Assembly (NCBI RefSeq): GCF_027270735.1
Contig: NZ_JAPWIJ010000014.1
Coordinates: forward strand, 45,808-109,807
Direction of reading: 5' to 3'
Length of the DNA stretch: 64,000 nucleotides
DNA from: Rhodococcus ruber
GTDB taxonomy: Bacteria > Actinomycetota > Actinomycetes > Mycobacteriales > Mycobacteriaceae
The notes beneath the pieces were generated by a model. It was not told where the DNA came from. It saw only the letters and a program-made list of their open reading frames with translations, and did no database searches. Made by a program: the position numbers and the translations under genes. Positions 1-7,958 of the stretch are shown here, piece after piece; position 1 is the first letter of the stretch; every line of letters starts with the position of its first letter.

Positions 1-39
1 TCGTTCGGAGCGAACCACACCCAACACGAAAGGACTCGG

Positions 40-321
40 ATGACTATTCGTACCGTCGCCCCAGCGCTTCCGCCGGTAATCGCTCAGGACTGGGAATGGC
101 AGCTCAGGGCTCGGTGCCGGTCGATGCCGGTGAACATGTTCTATTCGGCCTACAACGCGAGCCGTCGTAGCAAGATCATGGACGAGCAGTTCGCCAAAGC
201 CGTGTGTAGGCAATGTCAAGTTCGGAACGACTGTCTTAGGCGAGCATTGGAAGTACGTGAGCCCTACGGCGTCTGGGGTGGACTTTCAGCTGACGAACGA
301 GCACAACTTTCGCGCCCGTAA
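40..321 (+). CDS. WhiB-family iron-sulfur transcriptional regulator
   Basis: A 93-residue protein with the four cysteines of WhiB proteins: C26, C56, C59 and C65 (spacing C-x29-C-x2-C-x5-C), followed by the GVWGG turn at residues 77-81. WhiB proteins bind a 4Fe-4S cluster and act as redox-responsive partners of sigma factors in actinobacteria. The ATG has an AAAGGA ribosome site about 6 nt upstream. The C-terminal basic tail is short, so the DNA-binding part is minimal and I cannot assign it to a numbered Whi/Wbl subgroup. It stands alone and lies between the window edge and a tRNA-Arg scar, so it may be cargo of an integrated element; small whiB genes are common in actinophages and plasmids. 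Family confident, role unknown. Confidence 0.93.
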   Translation: MTIRTVAPALPPVIAQDWEWQLRARCRSMPVNMFYSAYNASRRSKIMDEQFAKAVCRQCQVRNDCLRRALEVREPYGVWGGLSADERAQLSRP

Positions 322-824
322 TTTCCTGAAAGATTAACCGAGAAATTGGGAAAAACGGGATTCACCGCTCGACGCCTCCCGAACAGGGGCCGGACTGACG
401 CCTGACACGAGGTCACGGTGTGACGGGCTCCGTGGGTTTCCTTCGTCAACTTTCCTTGACGGTGCGGTAACTGCCCTTTACGTCGGGAGCGCCCGAGGAC
501 ATCGTATTCGCACGGCTAGATCGGTGCCGATATGCGCAGTCACCTGCTGCGTCGTCGGACCTCCGTGCTCGTCGACGCATAGACCAGTTGGAACTGCCCT
601 GCCTAGGTGGCACCGGGCCCGTTAACGGGGCAGACGTTGATGGACTGCGTGAGACTCCGCAGGACGCTCGACCCTGGAACTCGCTCAACACTTACTCAAC
701 ACTTTGATCTCGGGTCGTGTGGTTCCACCAGAACTTCGGTGGATACACGAATTGCAAAAACAGCTGGCCTGATGGTGTATGTGGATCCATATCGGTCCGC
801 AAATCCGCGTGAGTTACTACCAAG
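322..824. other. Gene-free stretch between whiB and the tRNA-Arg scar
   Basis: About 500 bp with no open frame on either strand that has a ribosome site plus recognisable protein features. The short frames present look like chance high-GC frames. I see no tRNA, no clear terminator after whiB and no repeat family. The stretch could be decayed DNA of the element whose end is marked by the tRNA fragment. Confidence 0.5.
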
Positions 825-854
825 AGGTTAGGGGTTCGAATCCCTTCGGGCGCA
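825..854 (+). repeat. tRNA-Arg 3'-end fragment (probable attachment-site scar)
   Basis: The 30 nt contain a perfect T-arm (stem 830-834 with 842-846, loop TTCGAAT) followed by the 3' acceptor strand CGGGCGC and discriminator A at 854. This matches what I recall of the 3' end of actinobacterial tRNA-Arg genes that begin GCGCCCG. Upstream of 825 the expected anticodon arm, D arm and 5' acceptor strand are missing, so this is not a functional tRNA. A 3' tRNA piece kept together with its terminator is the usual product of integrase-mediated insertion into a tRNA gene. The isotype rests on remembered sequence, not on a search. Confidence 0.75.
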
Positions 855-864
855 CAGAAGAAAG

Positions 865-899
865 ACCCCGAATTGCAGCGATGCGGTTCGGGGTTTTTT
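865..899 (+). terminator. Intrinsic terminator behind the tRNA-Arg fragment
   Basis: A 13-bp stem (865-877 with 882-894, two G-T pairs) closes a GCGA tetraloop and runs straight into a tract of six T at 894-899. It is a textbook factor-independent terminator, probably the original terminator of the tRNA-Arg gene whose 3' end precedes it. Confidence 0.88.
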
Positions 900-952
900 C
901 GTGCTCGTCGACATCGCGGCCGGCTCGATTGCACCTTTCGAGAGCACTCCGC

Positions 953-1540
953 TCAGCCCGCAAGAAGCGCTTTCACCATCACCGACACCGTGTCGCTGTA
1001 GTCGCTCGGGGTGAGCAGACCGTCTGTGCTGACGCCGTGCAGCGCCAGACCGTCGGCGAAGGCGATGAGAGCTCGCGCAGTCGCCGCGCGCCGTCCGTTC
1101 GACGTACCCGCGGGCCAGATCGACGCCAGTGCGCCGGCCAAGTCGGAGTGCACGGATTTCAACAGTTCCGTTTCGATCGACCTCAACGACGGCGACGTCG
1201 CCGCCTTGGCTGCGAACGCGACGTGCAACCGGATTTCGGCAGCTCGACGGTCGTCGAGCGGGAGGAGTTCCTCGATCACCATCGTCAGGTTTCGGCGAAG
1301 GTCGTCTCCGTAGGCGATTGCGTTCAAGCGAGCCCGGATGCGGTCGAAGACGACTGTGTATGCGTCTGCCAACATCGCTTCTTTGGTCGGAAAGTAGTGC
1401 TGAACCGTGCCGATCGACACCGCCGCCAGCGCAGCGACCTCGCGGACGCTGGCGAACTCGATTCCGCGTTCGGCGACGATCGTGAGGATCGCGTCGGAGA
1501 TCGCCGTACGCCGATCCAGGGGCCTTGACTTCTCTGCCAT
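953..1540 (-). CDS. TetR/AcrR-family transcriptional regulator
   Basis: 195 residues with an N-terminal TetR helix-turn-helix at about residues 13-58 (REVAALAAVSIGTVQHYFPTKE is the recognition region) and a variable C-terminal ligand domain. The ATG at 1540 is preferred over the in-frame ATG at 1552, because the latter lies inside an operator-like palindrome. It is divergent from the nitroreductase-family gene at 1561 and only about 20 bp away, so it most likely represses that gene and itself through the two inverted repeats between them. The C-terminal part is loosely of the BetI/QacR type. The ligand is unknown. Confidence 0.9.
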   Translation of the reverse strand: MAEKSRPLDRRTAISDAILTIVAERGIEFASVREVAALAAVSIGTVQHYFPTKEAMLADAYTVVFDRIRARLNAIAYGDDLRRNLTMVIEELLPLDDRRAAEIRLHVAFAAKAATSPSLRSIETELLKSVHSDLAGALASIWPAGTSNGRRAATARALIAFADGLALHGVSTDGLLTPSDYSDTVSVMVKALLAG

Positions 1541-1550
1541 AACGAGGATC

Positions 1551-1562
1551 ATACAGTCGTAT
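1551..1562. promoter_or_regulatory. Operator-like inverted repeat, site 1 (TetR)
   Basis: ATACAGTCGTAT has ATAC/GTAT arms around a 4-nt centre. It lies between the two divergent genes and its centre is 21 bp (two helical turns) from a perfect palindrome sharing the same ATAC...GTAT arms. The pairing suggests two TetR dimers binding on one face of the DNA. Confidence 0.55.
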
Positions 1563-2223
1563 GAGAAAGCAATACGATCGTATTAGAGTTCCTGCTGGAT
1601 CAGCCGCCGCCACTGCGGTCCTGCTCGGTACCGCCTGGGCACCGTTCGTGTTCGGTATAGATACAGGTCCGACCCCTGCGCTTGTTCAGAGTGGGCTCTA
1701 CGTCGGCCTGTTCGTTCTCACCACGGTCGCACCACGGGTGAAGATTCGACTGGTCCGCACGGTGCAGCGCTGGGTGGTCAACCCCGTTGTGCGGCTCCTC
1801 TTCGCGTCGAACATCAATCCGCTGGGTCTTGCAATCCTCGAAACTCGGGGACGCATCTCGGGCCAACCGCGGCGTACCCCTGTCGGTAACGGGCGCTCGG
1901 GCGACGACTTCTGGATCATCGCCGAACACGGATGGTCTGCCGGCTACGTCCGAAACATAGTGCAGAACAACGCAGTACGCGTGCGCCTGCGCATCGGATG
2001 GAGGTACCGTTGGATCGACGGTGTCGCTACCGTTCGACCGGACGACGATCCGCTGGCCCGTCAGCGCCGGATTGCAGCGTGGCATCCGCTCAGGGCGATC
2101 AATGCTGTGAATGTCCGCGCGATGGGTGCCGATCTACTGTCCGTGCACATTGCGCTGTCGATGCCGTCGAAGGACCGCTCGCATGGGGTTCGAACTGCAT
2201 TGCGTCTCGACACTGTCGCCTGA
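1561..2223 (+). CDS. Deazaflavin (F420)-dependent nitroreductase-family protein
   Basis: 220 residues. The second half carries the DDN/nitroreductase (PF04075-like) signature: an ILETRGRISGQPRRTPV segment at about residues 93-109 followed by a WIIAEHGW strand and an NIVQNNAVRVR segment. Family members use reduced F420 to reduce quinones or other electrophiles, or are F420-binding proteins of unknown substrate. The first 60 residues are hydrophobic and may give one or two membrane segments. The ATG at 1561 is nearly leaderless and overlaps operator-like palindromes, so the start is uncertain. It is divergent from the TetR gene that probably controls it. Confidence 0.78.
   Translation: MRKQYDRIRVPAGSAAATAVLLGTAWAPFVFGIDTGPTPALVQSGLYVGLFVLTTVAPRVKIRLVRTVQRWVVNPVVRLLFASNINPLGLAILETRGRISGQPRRTPVGNGRSGDDFWIIAEHGWSAGYVRNIVQNNAVRVRLRIGWRYRWIDGVATVRPDDDPLARQRRIAAWHPLRAINAVNVRAMGADLLSVHIALSMPSKDRSHGVRTALRLDTVA
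1571..1584. promoter_or_regulatory. Perfect 14-bp palindrome, TetR operator candidate, site 2
   Basis: AATACGATCGTATT is a perfect palindrome and shares ATAC/GTAT arms with the site at 1551-1562. It overlaps codons 4-8 of the nitroreductase-family frame as drawn. Either the gene is leaderless and repressed by blocking RNA polymerase, or its real start is further downstream, for example the GTG at 1648. Confidence 0.65.
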
Positions 2224-2246
2224 TTCTTTCTGGTCCGAGGTAGGCA

Positions 2247-2864
2247 GTGGACACTGGCAAGATGACAAGCCCAGGTAACCCGAGGTCGGTGTGGTCGACA
2301 GTGGCGGTGGTCGTCGGCACCGTGGCAGCCGGCGTCGTAGTCGCGGGTCTACTCCACGATCCCCAACCCGCCGCCGTGTCGATACCCGGCTGTGAGGAGG
2401 TGCTCTTGCCCGAGGACATGCAGAGAATCAATTACGCAATCGCGGGACCCGATTCTGTCCCCGTGGGGTTCGACGCAGCGGCCAAGTCCGCCGCGTTGAT
2501 TCAGGCACTGCCCGCTGGGACCGCGGTCGAGCCCGATGCGATGTTCCCACCGCTGACCTTCGACACCTTCGACACCGGCGCCACTGCGTACGGGCGAATT
2601 GCGCTGGGCGGGGCCGTGGGCGACCTGGACGTGATGCTGTCGACATCCGACCAACCCGCCGGTCCGTGTATCGCCGGGTACGTCGATGAGCGTCGCACAC
2701 TGAATGACGGCACCGTCGTCGATGTCAGGTCATCCGAAAGGGGCAGTCGCGTACGGGTATACGGGACCGACGGCAGCCGCGTCGATGTATCCGCCGACCG
2801 CGTGTTGACGGTCCGGCAAGTGACCGACATTGCCATGACTCCCGGCCTTCGCCGGAATTGCTGA
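2247..2864 (+). CDS. Exported or membrane-anchored hypothetical protein
   Basis: About 205 residues. A single hydrophobic segment (roughly residues 16-40) is followed by a polar extracytoplasmic domain with three cysteines (in PGCEE, GPCIAGY and the C-terminal NC). This looks like an anchored or secreted actinobacterial protein. I do not recognise the family. The GTG at 2247 and the ATG at 2262 are both possible starts. It follows the nitroreductase-family gene by 23 bp on the same strand and could be co-transcribed with it. Confidence 0.7.
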   Translation: MDTGKMTSPGNPRSVWSTVAVVVGTVAAGVVVAGLLHDPQPAAVSIPGCEEVLLPEDMQRINYAIAGPDSVPVGFDAAAKSAALIQALPAGTAVEPDAMFPPLTFDTFDTGATAYGRIALGGAVGDLDVMLSTSDQPAGPCIAGYVDERRTLNDGTVVDVRSSERGSRVRVYGTDGSRVDVSADRVLTVRQVTDIAMTPGLRRNC

Positions 2865-3120
2865 AGCCGCCGTACCGCGGAACCTCGCACGCCGATGTCG
2901 GCACTGCCCCAACAGTGTCCGACCCCGCCGCAGAGTCCGCGAGGGGGAAAGGGCGCATTCGAGTGCTTCTTACCCGCGCGCGACCAGCTTTCCTGCGCTT
3001 CCCGACAAGATCTCAGTTGGCCTCGGCTGCTCACCATGCTGAGCACCCAGCACTACGAGGGTTCCGGTCAGGACCGATAAAGCCCACTGGAGGCATTTCA
3101 GTTGCTTCTGTGCAGGTAGT

Positions 3121-4539
3121 TCAGCACTTCCTCAGGTCGTCCAGAGCTCGTCGCGCCGCATTCCATCCCGCCATGCCGTGTGCGCCGGGTCCGGGGGGAG
3201 TTGCCGCAGAGCACAGATAGATCCCCGGGGTTCCCGTGCGGTACGGGTCTCGGCCGGGCCGTGGTCCGAGGAGCAATTGTGTCGGTGACGACGCACCGCA
3301 CAGAATGTCGCCGCCGACAAAATTCGCGTTGCCTTCGGTGAAGCTCCGCGGAGACGTGGTGACTGTCTCCACAATTCGCGAACGCAGTCCCGGTGCGAAC
3401 TGCTCGATGCGGTCGATCACTACGTCGGTGACATCGCGGTCGAGGCCGGCAGGAACATGAGCGTATGCGTACAGCGGCACTACGTCTCCGTCCGCGCGCC
3501 GAGGATCTGCAACGAACTGCTGCCCGACGAGGACGAACGGCCGATCGGGCATTCGTCCTGCTGCAACTGCCGCCTCGGCTGCGATGGTGTCCGCGGCGCT
3601 ACCTCCCACGTGCACGGTGCCGGCTCGTGCGACTCTGGGGTCGGTCCACGGGACGCCGCCGCGCACCGCGAGGTCCACCTTGAACGCAGCTGGTCCGTGC
3701 TGAAACTTGTTGTAGGAGCGACGTGTGCGCGGCGGCAGTTCCTGCCCCAGAACGTCGGACACCACCGACGGCGTCGTGTCGAAAATCGTGATGTCCGACG
3801 ACGGCAGATCGGCTCGCGAGGAAACCCGCGTCGAGGTCTGCACGGTTGCTCCGAGTTCGATGAGCGCGGAGTGCATCGCCCGTGAGATCGCCGCGGTTCC
3901 GCCCTCTGCCACCGGCCATCCGTTGTGGTGTCCCGCGGTCAGGATTCCCACCCCGATCGCGGAGGAGAACACTTCGGTCAACGGCCGCATCGCGTGTGCC
4001 GCTGCTCCGACGAACAATGCCCGTGCCTGCGGCGTGGCGAATGCGCGTGACAACACCGCAGCGGGCAGAGCAGTCGGCGCACCGAATCTCGCCAGCAGCA
4101 GTGGATGTCGGGGAGCGTGGACGACCGGCCCGAGTAAGTCGGCGGACAGTCGGTCGTACGCCGACGAAGGCTGCCCGAACAGCGCCTTCCATCGCCTGCC
4201 GTCCGAACCCAAACCTGCGGCAGTCTCGTCTACCGAACGATGGAGCAGCGCCGCCGCATCGTCGAGAAGTGGATGTGCACAGTCGATCTCGGGCCACAGC
4301 CACGTCAGTCCGTGCTGCTCGAGACCGGCGAGGGCAGGTGAACCCACCGCCGTCGGATGGAAACCGGCACAGTGATCGACGAGCAGATCGACGGTGGTGA
4401 ACGGCCGGTGGCTACGGGTGCCGCCGCCGATCTCGCTCTCCGCCTCCAGCACGGTGACGTGAATTCCGTCGCGTGCCAGAGCAAGTGCGGCGGCGAGCCC
4501 GTTCGGGCCGCTGCCCACTATCGTCGCGGATCGTGTCAT
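3121..4539 (-). CDS. CrtI/phytoene-dehydrogenase-like FAD oxidoreductase
   Basis: 472 residues. An N-terminal Rossmann FAD motif (VGSGPNGLAAALALARDG, about residues 6-23) is followed by an acidic strand-end and GGGTR. The C-terminal segment ending with GxHGMAGWNAARRAL is the typical closing FAD contact of phytoene-desaturase-like oxidoreductases. The ATG at 4539 overlaps the stop codon of the upstream DUF3556 gene (ATGA), so the two are translationally coupled. No carotenoid genes are nearby, so carotenoid synthesis is not implied; the substrate is unknown. Confidence 0.85.
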   Translation of the reverse strand: MTRSATIVGSGPNGLAAALALARDGIHVTVLEAESEIGGGTRSHRPFTTVDLLVDHCAGFHPTAVGSPALAGLEQHGLTWLWPEIDCAHPLLDDAAALLHRSVDETAAGLGSDGRRWKALFGQPSSAYDRLSADLLGPVVHAPRHPLLLARFGAPTALPAAVLSRAFATPQARALFVGAAAHAMRPLTEVFSSAIGVGILTAGHHNGWPVAEGGTAAISRAMHSALIELGATVQTSTRVSSRADLPSSDITIFDTTPSVVSDVLGQELPPRTRRSYNKFQHGPAAFKVDLAVRGGVPWTDPRVARAGTVHVGGSAADTIAAEAAVAAGRMPDRPFVLVGQQFVADPRRADGDVVPLYAYAHVPAGLDRDVTDVVIDRIEQFAPGLRSRIVETVTTSPRSFTEGNANFVGGDILCGASSPTQLLLGPRPGRDPYRTGTPGIYLCSAATPPGPGAHGMAGWNAARRALDDLRKC

Positions 4540-6383
4540 GATGTCGATTCTCCAGCACCGGCCGTCGCCGACGACGCCTCTGGTGCCGAGTGTCGAGCGG
4601 TTGTCGAGTCTGCGCGACGCCGCCACGTCACCGACATGGGGATGGGGCCGTCGGGTAGCCACGGCTGGGCGGACACCGCGTCGTCGACGTTCCACGTACC
4701 GGTTTCGATCACGCCGAGGGCGGCATCGATGAGTTTGTACGACTGCGTCTTTCGATGGATGGGCTGCGATTCGACCCAGGCCACGACGAACTCGCCCGGC
4801 TCGAAGCTGCAGCGTCGCTGAATTGCTGCGATGAGGGAGGCGTCGTGCAGGTGGCCGTCGCCGAAATTGAAGCCGAGAATCGAGTTGCAGGCGAATTCGC
4901 CTTCACGCACCGTCCATCGGTCGATATCGGGAACGTTGCGGATCAGAAGCGAGAACAATCCGCGGCCCTGACTGTGCATCGAGCGCCATGCGATCGTCTG
5001 CTGCATCGTGATCTCGGCAACGGCAGGCGGGTAGCCCATTGCTTCGAGCTGTCGTACCTGATTGCGCGTGGGACGGATGATTCGGTCCAGCTTGTCCTCG
5101 GCACCCGGTGCGAACGCCCACAGACCGGATGCCCAGTTGCCGGCGTACTGGCGCATCGAGGGCGTGAAGGCCACGAGGTCCGGGCGTAGGTTGCCCAGAA
5201 CCGGGAAGAAGAACAAGCACACCAGTGCTGTCGCCACGAACCAAGGCGAAGCGTCGAAGATCGAGAAGCCCTGTTCAGCAGGATGTCCGACGAAGAGGAA
5301 CAGCGCTGCGTAGGCGAACAGCAGATTCCACTCCAGCGGCACGGCCAGTGGGAACGTCGAGATGATGAACAGGTGGAATGCCACCATGAGAAGTGCTCCG
5401 ACGAGTGCGACGGTCGTGTTGGTGGTGAGCAGCAGCACGATCGGTACTGCGATCTCGACGGTGGTGCCCAAAACGTGCGCGATCGACTTGGCCGTTGCAG
5501 AGGGGCGAATGTCGTCCGGGAAACTCCGGTAGTGCTTGCGCCTGGCCCAGCGAGTGGGAATGCAGGGGCTGTTCGAGACCATGGGTGGAACGACGTTGGC
5601 GAAATGTGCACCGAATTTCGAGATGCCGGCTCCGACCCACACCGAGAAGATGAGTAGTTTCAGTCCGACGACGAGGTCGACGATGGCGTTGTCACCGAGA
5701 ATTCCCACCAGGCCGAACAGGACTATCGCGGGACCGTACTGCTCGGCGCGGGCAGCGATGAAGATCGTCTTGTCACGGAGGCCCACGGCGATGGTGAGCA
5801 AGACCGGCGCAATGGCCCAGCGTGGATCGACGAGGTTGCCGATGCCCTCGGGCAGGATCGAGGCAAATGCACCGGGCGGTGTTCCGGGCGCGACGACGGG
5901 TACGAACAGACTGACCAGGAGCGCGAGATACAGCACGACGTCCAGCGGCGTGCGGGTGTCCCCCGAGGTGAACGGCACCTTGCCCGGCCACGGAGGCATC
6001 CGAACGGTTCCCGGTCTCGCCCAGAACAGGATTCCGCCTGTCATCGGCTTGAACTTGCCGGCGATCGGTCCCCATGACCCCGCGAGTCCGACGGTTTCGA
6101 GCAGCATCGTCCAGTAGACCAACTTCTGGTAGACGATCATGTCGTCCCACCACGAGCCGAATTCCCACGGCATCCCGACGCCGGATGTCAGTGTTGCCAG
6201 AGTCAGGCCGATCCCGATGTAGAGCACCAGGAGCTTGACGACATAGGTGGTGGGGATGACCTTCGGCGAGCCGAAGCCGTAGTCGACCCAGTGCAGTGCA
6301 AGGGTTTTCACCCGTTCCAGCAGAGGCCGGTCGAGGAAGGTTTCGAGGTCGACAGGAGGAAACTGTCCGTTCTTGAATCCCAT
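4536..6383 (-). CDS. DUF3556-family multi-pass membrane protein
   Basis: 615 residues from an ATG at 6383 (sequence MGFKNGQFPPVD); a longer frame exists but this start matches the family. There are about ten hydrophobic segments between residues 50 and 420, then a soluble C-terminal region of about 190 residues rich in Trp and Arg. Family resemblance is to the actinobacterial DUF3556 transmembrane proteins, whose function I cannot name. It is coupled by ATGA to the CrtI-like oxidoreductase and has a PucR regulator upstream on the same strand, suggesting a membrane-linked oxidative step on a hydrophobic substrate. That is inference. Confidence 0.8.
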   Translation of the reverse strand: MGFKNGQFPPVDLETFLDRPLLERVKTLALHWVDYGFGSPKVIPTTYVVKLLVLYIGIGLTLATLTSGVGMPWEFGSWWDDMIVYQKLVYWTMLLETVGLAGSWGPIAGKFKPMTGGILFWARPGTVRMPPWPGKVPFTSGDTRTPLDVVLYLALLVSLFVPVVAPGTPPGAFASILPEGIGNLVDPRWAIAPVLLTIAVGLRDKTIFIAARAEQYGPAIVLFGLVGILGDNAIVDLVVGLKLLIFSVWVGAGISKFGAHFANVVPPMVSNSPCIPTRWARRKHYRSFPDDIRPSATAKSIAHVLGTTVEIAVPIVLLLTTNTTVALVGALLMVAFHLFIISTFPLAVPLEWNLLFAYAALFLFVGHPAEQGFSIFDASPWFVATALVCLFFFPVLGNLRPDLVAFTPSMRQYAGNWASGLWAFAPGAEDKLDRIIRPTRNQVRQLEAMGYPPAVAEITMQQTIAWRSMHSQGRGLFSLLIRNVPDIDRWTVREGEFACNSILGFNFGDGHLHDASLIAAIQRRCSFEPGEFVVAWVESQPIHRKTQSYKLIDAALGVIETGTWNVDDAVSAQPWLPDGPIPMSVTWRRRADSTTARHSAPEASSATAGAGESTS

Positions 6384-6580
6384 GAGTGAGCTTTCTGTAG
6401 CGAGCGCTGAGGATGAAGGAGCAGGAGTCAGCCCTGTCGCCCGAGGCTCGGGTTGCGGTGATGCAACCATCGGACTGTGTCCTGCACCACAGAAAGCTAC
6501 GGGGTCGGTATCGGCAGTCCCAATGGTTCGCCGACCCGAGGCTCACGTCGATATTTGTGACGCCGACACAAAACGCACTC

Positions 6581-7864
6581 TCAGGCGAGGATTCGAGCCC
6601 CGAGCCACTGACATGCGGTGAGGGCAACCTCGACGGCAAGTCGGTCGTCGGACAATGGCCGGGGGAGCAGCTTCTCGGCGTTGTCGACGCGGTAGCGAAT
6701 CGAGTTCTTGTGCATCGTCATCACCGCAGCCGCGGCGGCCAGGCTCCGTTCGCACGCGAGATAGACCCGCAACGTGGTGCGCAGTCGTTCGGCATGTGCG
6801 GTGTCGGCGGCCAACTGCGGTCCCAGGACGGCCAGGACCCAGGCCTGCAGTGCCGACGGGTCGCGAGAGCACAGGTCCACCACGGCCAACCCGGGGTCGT
6901 CGTAGCGTTCGATCGTTCGGCCTCGGCCACCCAGAACCGCCACGTGATGGGCGCGCTGAGCCTGCCTGTGGGATGTTACGAACCCGGCCGCGTCGAGACC
7001 GATCGCCCCGGCCGCCAACAGGGGTGCGTCCTCGGTCCGCAGTCGAGTGTTGATGCGATCGAGAACGGCGGCAAGATCTGTGTCGTTCGATGGAATCTGA
7101 ATCCATCCCCACGCGGTTGCGCCGTCGCGTCCGACCACCAGGGGAGGGGCTGGACTGTCCACGTCCGCCGCCAGAGCGCGAATGGTGGTGGTGAACCTGC
7201 GCATCCGGTCGCCGCGAACGGCGGACTCGCCGACCCAGGCCACGACGGCCAGGTGTCGTCCGCGCAGTCGATACCCGGTGACTCGCTCGACGACATCCGT
7301 CGACCCCTTGCCGTTCAGGAGATCGAGCACCGCATCGAGTCGAGCATTCTCGCGATCCGCCAGCCAGGACTCTCGTTCGGTCTCGTACACCGCGACCACC
7401 CGTTGCGAGATCCAGTCGATGTAGTCGAACACCGAATCGACGATCACGCGGTGGGCTTCCATCCGGACCGGGTCGGGCGCGTCCAACGACATCGAGGTCT
7501 CGAACGCTCGATCGAGCAGAAATTGCTGTCCGAGTCGATAGGCGCGAACGAGGGCATTGACCGGCACGCCCCACTGAGCCAGGCGGCGAGCGTATTCGAT
7601 GGCCGCCGCGGGCGGCTCGAATCCGGCACCGCCGATGTCGTGCTGCAGGGCGTGCAGGATCGTGTCGACATTGCCCTCGATACTCGATCCCAGCAGATCG
7701 ATCAGCGAAGGTTCGTTGTTCAGTTCCGTGATTCGCGACGCGAGTGTCGTGCGCATCTGTGCCACGACATCTGCAAGCCGGGCATTGAGGTGCGCGGCAA
7801 CCGCGGCCACGTGAGTGCGCACCGCCTGGGCAGAGGCAGGCGAGATGTCGGCAGGTATCGGCAC
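6581..7864 (-). CDS. PucR/CdaR-family transcriptional regulator
   Basis: 427 residues. The N-terminal half has helical segments similar to the RsbR/GGDEF-like regions of actinobacterial PucR proteins. The C-terminal part (about residues 365-420) has the PucR helix-turn-helix with the pattern RVYLACERSLAAAA followed by HKNSIRYRVDNAE. Such proteins often activate genes for use of amides, purines or aromatic compounds. It is divergent from the acyl-CoA synthetase at 7959 and upstream of the DUF3556/oxidoreductase pair, so it may control both. Confidence 0.88.
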   Translation of the reverse strand: MPIPADISPASAQAVRTHVAAVAAHLNARLADVVAQMRTTLASRITELNNEPSLIDLLGSSIEGNVDTILHALQHDIGGAGFEPPAAAIEYARRLAQWGVPVNALVRAYRLGQQFLLDRAFETSMSLDAPDPVRMEAHRVIVDSVFDYIDWISQRVVAVYETERESWLADRENARLDAVLDLLNGKGSTDVVERVTGYRLRGRHLAVVAWVGESAVRGDRMRRFTTTIRALAADVDSPAPPLVVGRDGATAWGWIQIPSNDTDLAAVLDRINTRLRTEDAPLLAAGAIGLDAAGFVTSHRQAQRAHHVAVLGGRGRTIERYDDPGLAVVDLCSRDPSALQAWVLAVLGPQLAADTAHAERLRTTLRVYLACERSLAAAAAVMTMHKNSIRYRVDNAEKLLPRPLSDDRLAVEVALTACQWLGARILA

Positions 7865-7958
7865 GGGTGTTCCTTTACGTTTCGGGCTACAAATAATCCG
7901 CGGGTTTTGTGCTGCTGGACCGAAGTCTTTCGAATGGGCAATCCGTAACCTACGTCAC

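Noticed and set aside
489..495. GCGCCCG, the expected 5' acceptor strand of the tRNA-Arg whose 3' end is at 825-854
   Set aside because: It is 336 bp from the fragment, the next bases do not match a D arm and a 7-mer is expected by chance; no intact tRNA is present.
2865..3120. Possible small gene between the exported hypothetical and the CrtI-like gene
   Set aside because: Frames present have no ribosome site and look like shadows or chance frames; nothing is called.
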